Part shown: piece by piece, positions 1 to 8,403 of the stretch
Layout: each line of letters starts with the position of its first letter
How positions within the stretch are numbered: position 1 is the stretch's first letter
Assembly: GCA_017744365.1 (NCBI GenBank)
Contig: JAGIBL010000002.1
Location: 62,001 to 126,000 of the forward strand
DNA: 64,000 bases
Source: Nocardioidaceae bacterium
Lineage (GTDB): Bacteria > Actinomycetota > Actinomycetes > Propionibacteriales > Nocardioidaceae
Direction of reading: 5' to 3'
Notes under the pieces: generated by a model
Seen by the model: only the letters and a program-made list of their open reading frames with translations
What the model was told of the DNA's origin: nothing
Database searches by the model: none
Program-made: the position numbers and the translations under genes

Positions 1-137
1 CTGGTGCTCTCGATGTACGAGCCCGGCCGGGAGTCATGACCCGGCCGGTCCAGGATCGCGATCGTCTCGGCGAACCCGTCGCGAGCATCCGCGGTCATGG
101 CGTCGATCGCCTCGGACCGGCTCCTGCTGGTGGTCAC
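1..137 (-). CDS. Unrecognised protein, 5' end only
   Basis: Only the first 45 or so codons lie in the window. The reading frame starts at a GTG (135-137) that overlaps the stop of the upstream amidohydrolase by four bases (GTGA), and an AGGAGG ribosome site sits about 6 bases before it, so the start is well supported. A second in-frame ATG lies 13 codons later (96-98). The visible peptide begins MTTSRSRSEAIDAMTADARD and shows no motif I recognise. The coupling implies that it is co-translated with the amidohydrolase and serves the same pathway. No function is assigned. Confidence 0.6.
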   Translation of the reverse strand, partial: MTTSRSRSEAIDAMTADARDGFAETIAILDRPGHDSRPGSYIEST

Positions 138-1492
138 CTGGTTCCTCCTGGTCGGGCGGTGGTGTCGATGCCGGCGCTCCGCGCGAGGGCGCGCGCCCGG
201 CCGGTGGCCTCGGCGCAGAGCGCTTCGACGTCGACGCGGGTGCACCGGCCGCGCTCGACGACGATCTCGCCGCCGACGATGGTCGTGGTCACGTCGGCGC
301 CGCGGACCGCGTAGGTCAGCAGCGCGGTGGTGTCGTGGTGCGGGGTCAGGTGCGGGGCGCCGAGCCCGACCACGGTGACGTCCGCGAGCAGTCCGGGGAC
401 CAGTGCGCCCGCGTCGAGACCGAGGAGCCGCGCTCCCCCGAGCGTGACCAGCTCCAGGGCGTCGGCACTGGACGCCGCGGCCGGGTCGAGGGTGCTGATC
501 CGCTGCAGCAGCACGGCCTGCTTCATGCACTCGAACAGGTCCTGCCGGTGGTTGTAGGCGGCCCCGTCGGTGCCCAGGCCGACGACGGCGCCGGCCGCGC
601 GCAGGGCCGCCAGGCGCAGCACGCCGTCGGCGCCGTACTGGTTGGAGACCGGGCAGTGCGCCACGCCGGCCCCGGCTTCGCCGAGCGCCGCCACCTCCGC
701 GTCGTCGAGGTGGATCGCGTGCGCCAGCGTGGCCCGTGGGCCGAGGAGACCCTGCCGGTGCAGCCAGGCGACCGGGGTGGTCCCGTACGCCGCGCGGTAG
801 GTGGCCGGGTCGCCCACGGTGGAGGCGCAGTGCGCATGCCAGCGGGTCCCGGTCTCGGCGGCGAGCTCGTCGGCCCCGCGCAGCAGCGCCTGGTCGGCGT
901 ACGCGACGTTGTGCGGACCGCCCCAGACCCGCACCCGCGAGCCGGGCAGCCGGTCCTCGATGCACGCGCGTGTCAGCGCGAGCTCGGTGGGGGTGTCGTG
1001 CGCGAACAGCTCACCGGCGAGGCCGTGCCGGGTGGCCACGGGGCTGGGCGTCCCGGCCATGCCCCGGGCGACGACGCCGCGAAGGCCGACCTCCTCCCAC
1101 GCGTCCGCGACCAGCTGCACCGTCGCCGGGTCGGCCGGCGCGTAGTGGTGGTCGAGGACGGCCGTCGTACCCGCGAGCGCGGCCTCGGCCGCTGCGAGCA
1201 GCGTCGCGACCCGGGCATCCTCGGCGGTGAGGCGGCTCGCGTAGGGCCACAGGAATCCGGCCAGCCAGGACCAGAGCGCCCTGCCCTCGCCCAGGCTGCG
1301 GGCGAAGGTCTGGTAGGAGTGCGTGTGGGTGTCGACCAGCCCCGGCAGCACGATCGACCCACGGCAGTCCAGCACCCGCCGAGCCGAGGTGCGGACCATC
1401 TCCGGCGCGGTGGCGACGGCGGCGATCCGGTCGCCGCTGATCGCCACCGCGCCGTCGTGGAGGACCCGTCGGCCGGGGTCCATCGTGACCAC
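134..1492 (-). CDS. TRZ/ATZ-family amidohydrolase (deaminase/chlorohydrolase-like)
   Basis: Metal-dependent amidohydrolase of the cytosine deaminase/atrazine chlorohydrolase group, acting in the cytosol on an aminated or halogenated ring. The metal site is visible: HTH at residues 56-58 (PGLVDTHTHS), HAH in RWHAHCAS, AHAIHLDD, and the aspartate of GLGTDGAAYN. The 452-residue length is normal. The listed start is the first GTG, yet the family usually has about 15 residues before TMDP, and the frame is open upstream (DLLLLGGTVV) without a standard start codon, so the true N-terminus is uncertain. It follows a SnoaL-like gene by 40 bases on the same strand. Substrate unknown; two other family members occur in the window. 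Confidence 0.88.
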   Translation of the reverse strand: MVTMDPGRRVLHDGAVAISGDRIAAVATAPEMVRTSARRVLDCRGSIVLPGLVDTHTHSYQTFARSLGEGRALWSWLAGFLWPYASRLTAEDARVATLLAAAEAALAGTTAVLDHHYAPADPATVQLVADAWEEVGLRGVVARGMAGTPSPVATRHGLAGELFAHDTPTELALTRACIEDRLPGSRVRVWGGPHNVAYADQALLRGADELAAETGTRWHAHCASTVGDPATYRAAYGTTPVAWLHRQGLLGPRATLAHAIHLDDAEVAALGEAGAGVAHCPVSNQYGADGVLRLAALRAAGAVVGLGTDGAAYNHRQDLFECMKQAVLLQRISTLDPAAASSADALELVTLGGARLLGLDAGALVPGLLADVTVVGLGAPHLTPHHDTTALLTYAVRGADVTTTIVGGEIVVERGRCTRVDVEALCAEATGRARALARSAGIDTTARPGGTR

Positions 1493-1532
1493 GGTCCCGC
1501 CGAGCAGCAGCAGGTCCCAGGCCGGTGGATTC

Positions 1533-2081
1533 TCAGAGCTCGACGTACGTCCCCTGGCTGTACGGCGTGTTGCCGAGGCCGCGCTCGGCCGAGGAGCCCG
1601 ACGTCTTCGCGTCCGGGATCGCGTCGTCCTCGGGCCGCTCGGAGCAGTGGAAGTGCCACATCTTCCACTCCTTGCCGCCCTCGCCGTCGTCGCGCTTGTA
1701 GATCTCCGTGGAGCGGTAGCGGAAGGTCACGTCGATCTCCTCGTCGAGGAGGTTGCCGTCCTCGTCCTTGATGACCCACGAGGGGTAGATCCCCTCGGAG
1801 ACGACGTAGCCCATGTCTCCGACGACATCGACGCGCATGACGTAGTCCTCGCACTTGCCCCAGCGGTCCGTGCGCGCGTAGAAGCTCCACAGGTCGTCGA
1901 GCTCGTCGACGCCGAAGTACGGGTGCCCGTTGAGGTTGAACATCAGGTACTGGTCCGGCTTCGGCGGGTAGAGCGTTCGCATCAGCGGGATGTTGATGTT
2001 GTAGTTGGAGAAGTACCAGTCCCGGTGGAGCTTCAAGAGCTGCTCGACGTCCTCGGCCTGGCCCGTTGCCTGGTTCTGCAC
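1533..2081 (-). CDS. NTF2/SnoaL-like fold protein
   Basis: A 182-residue protein rich in aromatic and acidic residues whose pattern (DVEQLLKLHRDWYFSNYN at the N-terminus, later VTFRYRSTEIYKR and EWKMWHFHCSE) resembles the nuclear transport factor 2/SnoaL-like cone fold. Such proteins act as small hydrolases, dehydratases, cyclases or binding proteins. The GTG start is preceded by GGAAGGA at good spacing. It is the first gene of the minus-strand unit with the amidohydrolase downstream, and its promoter region contains a pair of TGTAAT...ATTACA palindromes shared with the divergent serine hydrolase. The family call rests on pattern only; a specific reaction cannot be given. Confidence 0.65.
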   Translation of the reverse strand: MQNQATGQAEDVEQLLKLHRDWYFSNYNINIPLMRTLYPPKPDQYLMFNLNGHPYFGVDELDDLWSFYARTDRWGKCEDYVMRVDVVGDMGYVVSEGIYPSWVIKDEDGNLLDEEIDVTFRYRSTEIYKRDDGEGGKEWKMWHFHCSERPEDDAIPDAKTSGSSAERGLGNTPYSQGTYVEL

Positions 2082-2109
2082 TGCGGTTCCTTCCGGTTCT
2101 CGATCACGG

Positions 2110-2126
2110 ATGTAATCAGATTACAT
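2110..2126. promoter_or_regulatory. Palindromic operator, copy 1
   Basis: ATGTAATC-A-GATTACAT is a perfect 8-base inverted repeat around one base. It lies just upstream of the SnoaL-like gene start in the divergent promoter region. A second copy is about 100 bases away. The size and symmetry suit a TetR- or GntR-family dimer; no such regulator is in the window. Confidence 0.65.
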
Positions 2127-2212
2127 ACGGAGGAACCGGCGCGCCAGAGCCAGTTTCGAGACATTCTCAGGAGCTGCGGACCCCTTGACGAGAAGGGTCC
2201 GTCACTGCTCGA

Positions 2213-2229
2213 ATGTAATTCGATTACAT
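2213..2229. promoter_or_regulatory. Palindromic operator, copy 2
   Basis: ATGTAATT-C-GATTACAT matches copy 1 at all but two positions and keeps 7 of 8 arm pairs. It ends 21 bases before the serine hydrolase ATG at 2251, where bound repressor would cover the promoter or transcription start. An additional GGACCC...GGGTCC inverted pair lies just upstream (about 2179-2200). Confidence 0.65.
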
Positions 2230-2250
2230 CACCGTTGCGAGGAGATCACG

Positions 2251-3360
2251 ATGACGGTCGCAGGGACAGCCGCGGACGGGTACGAGGTCGCCGCGGACAT
2301 CCTGGAGAAGCTGGTGGCCGACGGTGCCGAGACCGGAGCCGGCCTCTCGATCTGGAAGGACGGCACCGAGGTCGTCAACCTCACCGCGGGGTGGAGCGAC
2401 GCCGCGCAGACCACCCCGTGGCAGCCGGACACGCTGGTGCACACCTACTCCACGTCGAAGCCGTTCGCCGCGCTGAGCCTGCTGGTCGCGGCCGCGCGCG
2501 GCGAGGTCGACCTGGACTCGCCCGTCGCGGCCTCCTGGCCCGAGTACGGCCAGGCCGGCAAGGAGGCGACCACGGTCCGGCAGGTGCTCACCCACCAGGC
2601 CGGGCAGTCGGTGTTCCCGGAGGCGGCCGCATCGGTCGACCTGGTCGACGAGGACGGCCTGCGCCGGGTGCTGGCCGAGGCCGCGCCGGAGACACCGCCG
2701 GGAAGCGTCGTGGCCGAGCACGCTCTCACCTACGGGCACCTCATCGACGGCATCCTGCGCGGCGCCACCGGGCGCGGGCTGGGCAGCTGGTTCAACGACG
2801 TCGTCCGTCCGGCCTGCGGCATGGACTCGTGGTTCGGGGTGCCCACCTCGGAGCTGGGTCGGGTGGCCACGCTCGAGCACGGCCTGCCCGGCGGCACTGC
2901 CCAGATGATCGCCGAGGTCTGCCCCACCTACGACCGAGCGCTGGCCTACCCGCTCGGCGCCATGGACATGGACCGGATCAACTCGGCCGAGTTCCGGCAG
3001 TCGGTGTTCGGTGCGATCAACCTGCACACCTCGGCGCGCGGCCTGGCTCGGTTCTACGCGAGCGTGACCGACCCGGACGGCCCCGTGCGCGAGCTGCTCG
3101 GCGAGGGGCTGCACGACGCGTTCATCACCACCCAGGTGACCGCCGTCGACCAGACGGTCCAGGAGCGGGTCAACTGGACGCTCGGGATGTTCCGCACCGA
3201 CGCCTTCGTCGGCATGGGCGGCCTGGGCGGCTCCGCGGGGTACTGGTCCTTCACCAACGACCACGCGGTCGCGTACGTCACCCGCCGGCTGCGTGACCAC
3301 GCCCGCCTCGGACAGATCGCGGTCGCCCTCGGCGACAACCTCATCAAGTCGGTCCCCTGA
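2251..3360 (+). CDS. Serine hydrolase, beta-lactamase/esterase (class C) family
   Basis: Cytosolic 369-residue serine hydrolase of the beta-lactamase/EstB group, expected to cleave an ester or amide. The nucleophile motif is STSK at residues 67-70 and the second catalytic motif is probably the tyrosine of LTYGHL (Y161). No signal peptide is seen, which argues for a metabolic esterase rather than drug resistance. The ATG at 2251 was chosen over an earlier in-frame start at 2185 because GGAG sits about 8 bases before it and the earlier start would place an operator inside the coding sequence. It is divergent from the SnoaL-like/amidohydrolase unit and shares its paired palindromes. Confidence 0.85.
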   Translation: MTVAGTAADGYEVAADILEKLVADGAETGAGLSIWKDGTEVVNLTAGWSDAAQTTPWQPDTLVHTYSTSKPFAALSLLVAAARGEVDLDSPVAASWPEYGQAGKEATTVRQVLTHQAGQSVFPEAAASVDLVDEDGLRRVLAEAAPETPPGSVVAEHALTYGHLIDGILRGATGRGLGSWFNDVVRPACGMDSWFGVPTSELGRVATLEHGLPGGTAQMIAEVCPTYDRALAYPLGAMDMDRINSAEFRQSVFGAINLHTSARGLARFYASVTDPDGPVRELLGEGLHDAFITTQVTAVDQTVQERVNWTLGMFRTDAFVGMGGLGGSAGYWSFTNDHAVAYVTRRLRDHARLGQIAVALGDNLIKSVP

Positions 3361-3374
3361 CCCCCCAGTCACGC

Positions 3375-3434
3375 CGAGCGGGCAGTTTGTACACGTGGGT
3401 CGGCCTCGAGCGCGCGGTACGAACTGCCCGCTCG
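3375..3434. terminator. Long inverted repeat between convergent genes
   Basis: Arms CGAGCGGGCAGTTTGTAC (3375-3392) and GTACGAACTGCCCGCTCG (3417-3434) pair over 18 positions with one mismatch, enclosing a 24-base loop. It fills the gap between the convergent serine hydrolase and aminopeptidase genes, so a two-way terminator is the simplest reading. No U-tract follows. The unusual length and pseudo-symmetry would also fit a dispersed REP-like repeat. Confidence 0.65.
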
Positions 3435-3445
3435 CGCGGATTTGG

Positions 3446-4675
3446 CTAGTCGGTGAGGACGAACTGGTCGCCCTGGACGATCGGTACCACCGTGCCGTCG
3501 GCGTGGATGCCCTCGATCTCGACCTCGGGGCTGCCGATGACGACGTCGACGTGCGTCCCGGACTGGTTGAGCCCCGCGTCGACGCGCTGCTCGGGAGTCA
3601 TCTCGATCCCGTTCTCCCAGGCGAACGGGAAGCCGGCACCCCAGGCGATGTGCGAGCCGACGTTCTCGTCGTACAGCATGTCCCGGTAGACCAGGCCGGT
3701 CTCCCGCACCCGCGAGGCGCCGTCGACGATGGCGATCTCGCCGAGGTGGCGGGCACGCGGGACCAGGTCGAACTGCTGGCGCACCTCCTCCTCACCGCGG
3801 TCCGCGGCGGCGCCGGTGATGGTGCCGTCGTGGATCTCGAGCTCGAGACCCTCCACCATCGCGCCCATCGACATCAGGAAGAACGGCGCGGTCGTCCGGA
3901 TCCGTCCCTCGGCACGCCGCCAGTCCGGGGAGAAGAAGACCTCCTCGGTGGGCATGTTCGCGACGAACTCGACGCCCTCCTCGTTGGTCATCGCGCCGGC
4001 GATCCAGGCCGACGCCGGGGACACCCCGACGGTCAGGTCGGTGCCGGGACCGCGGTAGCGCACCTGGTCGAAAGCACGGCCGTTGAGCAGGTCGCGGCGG
4101 TGGTGCAGCACCCGGACGTGCTCGCGCCAGGCGGCCACCGGGTCGTCCTCGTCGAGACGCATCGCGACGGCGACCGCGTCCCAGAGCGCGGCCAGGTCGG
4201 CGACTCCCATGCTGGCCGCCCACCCCGGCGTCGGCGCCCCCACCACCGTCCAGGCGATCTCGTTGCGCCCGAGGATCGACTGCACCTCGCCCACCCGGCC
4301 CAGCGGCGCCGACCGGGCCAGCCGCACCGGGTCGAGGCCGTCCATCAGCGACGGGTGCGGGTTGCCGGTGAGCCGGATGAACGCGGGCCGGTCCTCCCGC
4401 CAGGCGCGAATTCCCTCGACCTCGTGCGCGAGCGTCCGGCCGAGCTGGTCCTCGGGGGCGAACCGAACCTGGTCGCGCTGCAGGAAGGGATCCTGGTAGT
4501 CGACCGCGACGTGCGCGGCCCCCACCCGGTAGGCCTCCTCGGCCAGCGCCCGGGCGACCGGCGCCTGCTCCGGCACGCACCAGATCACCACGCGCTGGCC
4601 GACCTGGACGTTCACCCCGACCCGGATCACCAGCCTCGCGTACGACGCCAGCAGGTGCTCGAACGGTTCGCTCAT
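3446..4675 (-). CDS. Aminopeptidase, M29 (AmpS-like) family
   Basis: Metalloaminopeptidase of family M29, about 409 residues, the usual length. Family landmarks are present in order: NMPTEEVFFSPD, LGEIAIVDGAS, LYDENVGSHIAWG, and NQSGTHVDVVIGSPEVEI near the C-terminus; the Glu, His and Asp residues in these blocks are the expected two-metal ligands. The ATG at 4673-4675 (MSEPFEHLL) is preferred because GGGGGTGG precedes it; an upstream GTG at 4696 would add seven residues. It probably trims amino-terminal residues from peptides or amide intermediates in the cytosol. It is monocistronic or the last gene of the run starting further right on the same strand. Confidence 0.9.
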   Translation of the reverse strand: MSEPFEHLLASYARLVIRVGVNVQVGQRVVIWCVPEQAPVARALAEEAYRVGAAHVAVDYQDPFLQRDQVRFAPEDQLGRTLAHEVEGIRAWREDRPAFIRLTGNPHPSLMDGLDPVRLARSAPLGRVGEVQSILGRNEIAWTVVGAPTPGWAASMGVADLAALWDAVAVAMRLDEDDPVAAWREHVRVLHHRRDLLNGRAFDQVRYRGPGTDLTVGVSPASAWIAGAMTNEEGVEFVANMPTEEVFFSPDWRRAEGRIRTTAPFFLMSMGAMVEGLELEIHDGTITGAAADRGEEEVRQQFDLVPRARHLGEIAIVDGASRVRETGLVYRDMLYDENVGSHIAWGAGFPFAWENGIEMTPEQRVDAGLNQSGTHVDVVIGSPEVEIEGIHADGTVVPIVQGDQFVLTD

Positions 4676-4738
4676 CTCCACCCCCACGGTTCTCACCGCG
4701 ACGGTAGACCTGGGCGGGCCGGACGTCCACGAACCGCC

Positions 4739-5770
4739 TCAGGGGACCAGCACGATCCTCCCGAACTGCTCGCGCCGCTCCATCATCGTCATCGCCTTGC
4801 CGACCTCGTCGAGCGGCAGCACCTGGTGCACCACCGGGCGGATGTCGCCGCGGGCGGCCAGCTCCATGCAGCGCGTGACCTCGACCTTGGTGTAGCCGTA
4901 GGACCCGATCACCGCGAGCTGCTTGCGGAAGAACGGGATGATGTCGAAGTCGACCACCTCGCCGGCGTGCGCGCCGCAGGTGACCAGCCGCCCGTCGACA
5001 CCGAGCGCCTCCAGCCCGTGCTGGAAGGCCTCGCCGCCGACGTGCTCGTAGGTCAGATCCGCACCGCGGCCGCCGGTCGCGGCCATCACCTCGGCGACGA
5101 CGTCCTGCCGGGTGTAGTTGATGCCCACGTCCATGCCGAGGTCGGCGGCGCGGTCGAGCTTCTCGTCGGTGCTCGCGGTGCCGATCACCCGGGCACCGGC
5201 GAGCTTGGCCAGCTGGACCGCGGCCGAGCCGATCCCGCTGCCGACCGAGCTGACCAGCACCGTCTCCCCCACCGCCAGCCGGCCGCGGGTGAAGAGCATG
5301 TGCCAGGCGGTCCCGAACGACGTCGGCACCGCGATCACCTGCTCGTCCGGGAGATCGCCGCCCACGAGAGAGTCCAGCCTGGTCAGGTGGTCCGCGGAGC
5401 AGAGCATCTTGTCCGCGAAGGCCTTGCCCATGAACTGCCGGTCGCCGCACAGCGAGTCCCGGCCGGAGCGGCAGAACCCGCAGCGACCGCAGGTGTTGTG
5501 GATCGCGGGCAGCACCCGGTCCCCGAGCTGCCACCCGGTCACGCCCTCGCCGAGCGCGCTGATCCGCCCGACCGCCTCGAAGCCGAGCGTGTGCGGCAGC
5601 GGCACGTCGAGGCGGGAGACGCCGCGCAGCACGTCGGCGTCGAGGTGGCCGAGCACGCTGGCGGTGACGTCGATGACGACCTGGCCACGCCCCGGGCGCG
5701 GTGGCTCCACCTCGTCGATCCGGATGACCTCGGGTCCTCCGAACTGGTGGATACGGGCGGCTCTCATCAT
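4739..5770 (-). CDS. MDR-family zinc-type oxidoreductase lacking catalytic zinc ligands
   Basis: NAD(P)H-dependent medium-chain dehydrogenase/reductase of 343 residues. The structural zinc lobe is intact (CGRCGFCRSGRDSLC, C94, C97, C100, C108). The catalytic-zinc positions are altered: the usual Cys near residue 41 is in GHLDAD, and the usual GHE reads GFE (LGFEAVG), so it is probably quinone oxidoreductase-like or has an unusual mechanism. The Rossmann region VLVSSVGSGIGSAAVQLAKLAG is clear. The start overlaps the amidase stop by four bases (ATGA), so the two are translationally coupled; this argues that it reduces or oxidises a product of the amidase step. Confidence 0.85.
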   Translation of the reverse strand: MMRAARIHQFGGPEVIRIDEVEPPRPGRGQVVIDVTASVLGHLDADVLRGVSRLDVPLPHTLGFEAVGRISALGEGVTGWQLGDRVLPAIHNTCGRCGFCRSGRDSLCGDRQFMGKAFADKMLCSADHLTRLDSLVGGDLPDEQVIAVPTSFGTAWHMLFTRGRLAVGETVLVSSVGSGIGSAAVQLAKLAGARVIGTASTDEKLDRAADLGMDVGINYTRQDVVAEVMAATGGRGADLTYEHVGGEAFQHGLEALGVDGRLVTCGAHAGEVVDFDIIPFFRKQLAVIGSYGYTKVEVTRCMELAARGDIRPVVHQVLPLDEVGKAMTMMERREQFGRIVLVP

Positions 5771-7230
5771 GCTCCTCGGGTCGGGGTGGGCAGGGCTGTC
5801 GGAAGCTCGGGACGGTGGTGCGCCCAGGGCAGGGCGCGTTCCACCGCGGCGGCGACGCGCAGCAGCAGGGCGTCGTCGAAGCGGCGGCCGGCGACCTGGA
5901 GGCCGACCGGCAGGCCGTCCCGCGTCCAGCCGGCCGGGATCGTCACCGCCGGCTGGCCGGTCAGGTTCATCGCGAAGGTGAACGGGCACCAGTCGACGAT
6001 GTCCAGCGCGGCACCGCCGGGACCGGCCGGACCGTCCTCGTCGACCGGGAACGGCAGCACCGCCACCGTCGGGGTCAGCAGCAGGTCCGCGCCCGCCAGG
6101 TACTCCTCCATCCGGGCCGCGAACGCGCGCCGGCCCAGGGCCGCGGTCGCGAGCTCCTCGGCGGTCCAGGGGTGCTCGAGCAGCCCCCGGATGCTGGGGG
6201 TGCGCAGGCCGCGGCCCCTCTCGGCGAGCCGGCGCATCCCGGCCAGGTCGCTGTCGCCGGCGATCAGCGGGGCCATCAGCGGTCCCGGGTTCGCCCAGGC
6301 CGGGTCGCGCCGCTCCACCGCGAGACCGAGCTCGCGTGCGAGCAGGGCGACGACGTCCACGACGACCTGGCGGACCTCGGCGTCGACCGCGGCGTAGCCC
6401 CAGTCCGGGCTGTAGACCGCGCGCAGTCCGGTCAGGTCGCGCGGCCCGTCGAGGAAGTCCAGCCCGCCCCCGCCAAACGACGGGAAGGACGGCGGGAACG
6501 AGAGCGGGTCGAGCGGGTCCGGGCCGGCGATCACCGCGAGCAGCAGCGCGGCGTCCTCGACGGTGCGCGCGATCGGCCCGACGTGCCCGAGCGACGCCCA
6601 GCTCGACAGGCCCGGCAGCGCGGTGTCCACGGTCACCGGGACCAGGCCGCGGGTCGGCTTGAGGCCGAGGACGCCGCACCAGCTCGCCGGGCACCGGATC
6701 GAGCCGCCGCCGTCGGTGCCGACCGCGATCGCCGCCGTCCCGCTGGCCACCGCGGCCGCGGACCCCGAGCTGGAGCCGCCTGGGCTGAGCGCGGTGCTCC
6801 ACGGGTTCCGGGTCTGCGGCACGACGCCCTCGCCCGGGCCGTAGGCGAGCTCGTACGTCGTGGTCTTGCCGAGCACGATGCCGCCGGCCGCGCGGATCCG
6901 CGCCACCACCGGGTCGTCGTGCGCCGGCACGTGGTCGTCGTACGCGAGGCTGCCGCCGGTGGTGCGCAGACCGGCGGTGAGCAGCACGTCCTTGACCCCG
7001 ACCGGCACCCCGGCCAGCGGACCGGTCTCCTCCCCCGCGGCGATCCGGGCGTCGAGGTCGCGCGCGGTCCGGCGGGCCTGGTCGGCCGCGACCGTGGTGT
7101 AGGCGCGCACGGCCGGCTCGACGTGCTCGATCCGGTCCAGGAAGGACTCGACCACCGCGGCTGCGGAGACCTCGCGGCCCCGGACCCGGGTGGCGATCTC
7201 GGTGGCGGTGAGCTCCCAGAGCGCGCTCAT
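5767..7230 (-). CDS. Amidase (amidase-signature family)
   Basis: Cytosolic amide hydrolase of 487 residues using the Ser-cisSer-Lys triad. K80 lies in AGVPVGVKD, the cis-serine in SPGGSSSGSAAAVASG (about S153), and the nucleophile in GTDGGGSIRCPASW (about S177). It is coupled by four-base overlaps both to the CapA-family gene upstream (7227-7230) and to the oxidoreductase downstream, so all three are one translational unit at the end of the BMP-transporter operon. The substrate is unknown; the context suggests an amide made from the imported compound. Confidence 0.92.
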   Translation of the reverse strand: MSALWELTATEIATRVRGREVSAAAVVESFLDRIEHVEPAVRAYTTVAADQARRTARDLDARIAAGEETGPLAGVPVGVKDVLLTAGLRTTGGSLAYDDHVPAHDDPVVARIRAAGGIVLGKTTTYELAYGPGEGVVPQTRNPWSTALSPGGSSSGSAAAVASGTAAIAVGTDGGGSIRCPASWCGVLGLKPTRGLVPVTVDTALPGLSSWASLGHVGPIARTVEDAALLLAVIAGPDPLDPLSFPPSFPSFGGGGLDFLDGPRDLTGLRAVYSPDWGYAAVDAEVRQVVVDVVALLARELGLAVERRDPAWANPGPLMAPLIAGDSDLAGMRRLAERGRGLRTPSIRGLLEHPWTAEELATAALGRRAFAARMEEYLAGADLLLTPTVAVLPFPVDEDGPAGPGGAALDIVDWCPFTFAMNLTGQPAVTIPAGWTRDGLPVGLQVAGRRFDDALLLRVAAAVERALPWAHHRPELPTALPTPTRGA

Positions 7231-8396
7231 GCCAGCACCTCCACCAGCGCCGGGCGCCCGTCGGTGGCCTCGCGGACCCGGAGCTCACCGGCCAGCCCCT
7301 CGTCGCGGTGCAGGTCGCGCAGGTACGCGGCGACCTGCTGGCCCTCCTCGGCACCGGGGTCCACCGGCACCGGCTGGCCCGCGGGGTTGAGGACGCACGG
7401 CACCAGGCCCGCGCACGTGACCGCCGAACCGTCCAGCTCGACGAGCGCGATCCCGGTCATCCGGGCGTCGGGGTGCATCGGCAGCAGCGGGTAGCCCTCG
7501 CGCGGCCCGAGCGCGTAGGCGCCGTTGCGGCGCCGCAGCATCGCCAGCGTCTCGGCGGAGAGATGCTCCTCGATGCCGGGGAAGTCGAAGACGAAGTGGC
7601 TCAGCCCGTAGAAGATGACGCCCGCGCCGCGCCGCTCCATCCCGCGCAGCAGGTGGTGGTGGTGCCCGGCGTAGACCAGCGCGCCGGCGTCGATGGCGGC
7701 GTGCGCGAACTGCCGCTCGTAGTCGAGCAGCACCGAGGGCCGGCTGCCGTCGCCGCCGTGCACGCTGACCACCACCGCGTCCGCCACCTCCCGGGCCCGT
7801 ACGACGTCCGCGGCGAGCCGGTCGAGCGCCGTCGGGTCGGCGATCGCGCGCAGGTCGGGCAGCGCTCCGGACTGCGCGACCTCGGTGTCGTTGGCGAAGA
7901 CCACGTGGGTCTGCAGGGTGGCCAGCCCCGGGACGTCCGGCCCGGCCTGCTGGCCCGGCGGGAAGACACAGGTGTAGGCCAGGAAGGCGATCCGGACGCC
8001 GTCGCTGTCCACGATCGCCGGCCGGTGCGCGGCGGCCAGGTCGGCCCCGGCACCGCAGGTGGCGATGCCCTCGGCGGCCAGCAGCTCGAGGGTGTCCTCG
8101 AGGCCCGCGAAACCACCGTCGAGCATGTGGTTGTTGGCGCAGGAGACCACGTCGAAGCCGGCCGGCCTCAGCGCGGTGACGTTGCGCGGGTCGGAGACGA
8201 CCCTGATCCCGGTCCCGGGCACGCGCGTGGGCCGGTCCGTGTAGGCGGCCTCGCTGTTCCCGAAGAGGACGTCGGCCTGCTCCAGCGTCCCGGCGACCAG
8301 GTCGAACGCCGTGCCGGGCTCGGCACGGTCGATCACCAGGTCGCCGGTCAGCATCACCGTCCGGCGCTCAGGGTGTCTCCGACCCGCAGCGGTCAT
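7227..8396 (-). CDS. Soluble CapA-family (PgsA-like) protein, paralogue 1
   Basis: Member of the CapA/poly-gamma-glutamate metallophosphatase-like family (389 residues). The core order is kept: LTGDLVIDR, DVLFGNSEAAY, VSCANNHMLDGG, VVVSVHGGDGSRP, GHHHHLLRG, YGLSHFVFD. The family's usual HWGxE is replaced by HGGDG. No signal peptide or membrane anchor is visible, so it is unlikely to act in capsule export. The start at 8394-8396 lies seven bases after the binding-protein stop; an internal ATG at 8354 (MLTGDL) is an alternative. It is close to the protein at 14710-15870. Its place between a BMP importer and an amidase implies an enzymatic role in the same catabolic route. Confidence 0.82.
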   Translation of the reverse strand: MTAAGRRHPERRTVMLTGDLVIDRAEPGTAFDLVAGTLEQADVLFGNSEAAYTDRPTRVPGTGIRVVSDPRNVTALRPAGFDVVSCANNHMLDGGFAGLEDTLELLAAEGIATCGAGADLAAAHRPAIVDSDGVRIAFLAYTCVFPPGQQAGPDVPGLATLQTHVVFANDTEVAQSGALPDLRAIADPTALDRLAADVVRAREVADAVVVSVHGGDGSRPSVLLDYERQFAHAAIDAGALVYAGHHHHLLRGMERRGAGVIFYGLSHFVFDFPGIEEHLSAETLAMLRRRNGAYALGPREGYPLLPMHPDARMTGIALVELDGSAVTCAGLVPCVLNPAGQPVPVDPGAEEGQQVAAYLRDLHRDEGLAGELRVREATDGRPALVEVLA

Positions 8397-8403
8397 CGGG
8401 GTC

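Noticed and set aside
2185-2250. Upstream start of the serine hydrolase at 2185
   Set aside because: It would encode 22 basic residues across a promoter/operator and lacks a ribosome site; the ATG at 2251 has one.
3293-6397. A 1,034-codon plus-strand open frame
   Set aside because: It lies antisense to the aminopeptidase, oxidoreductase and amidase genes, is low-complexity Arg/Pro/His/Asp-rich, and has no recognisable domain.
4739-7354. Possible 871-residue fusion of the oxidoreductase with an upstream domain
   Set aside because: The upstream part is the out-of-frame shadow of the amidase gene. The amidase stop overlaps an ATG that begins a full-length oxidoreductase.
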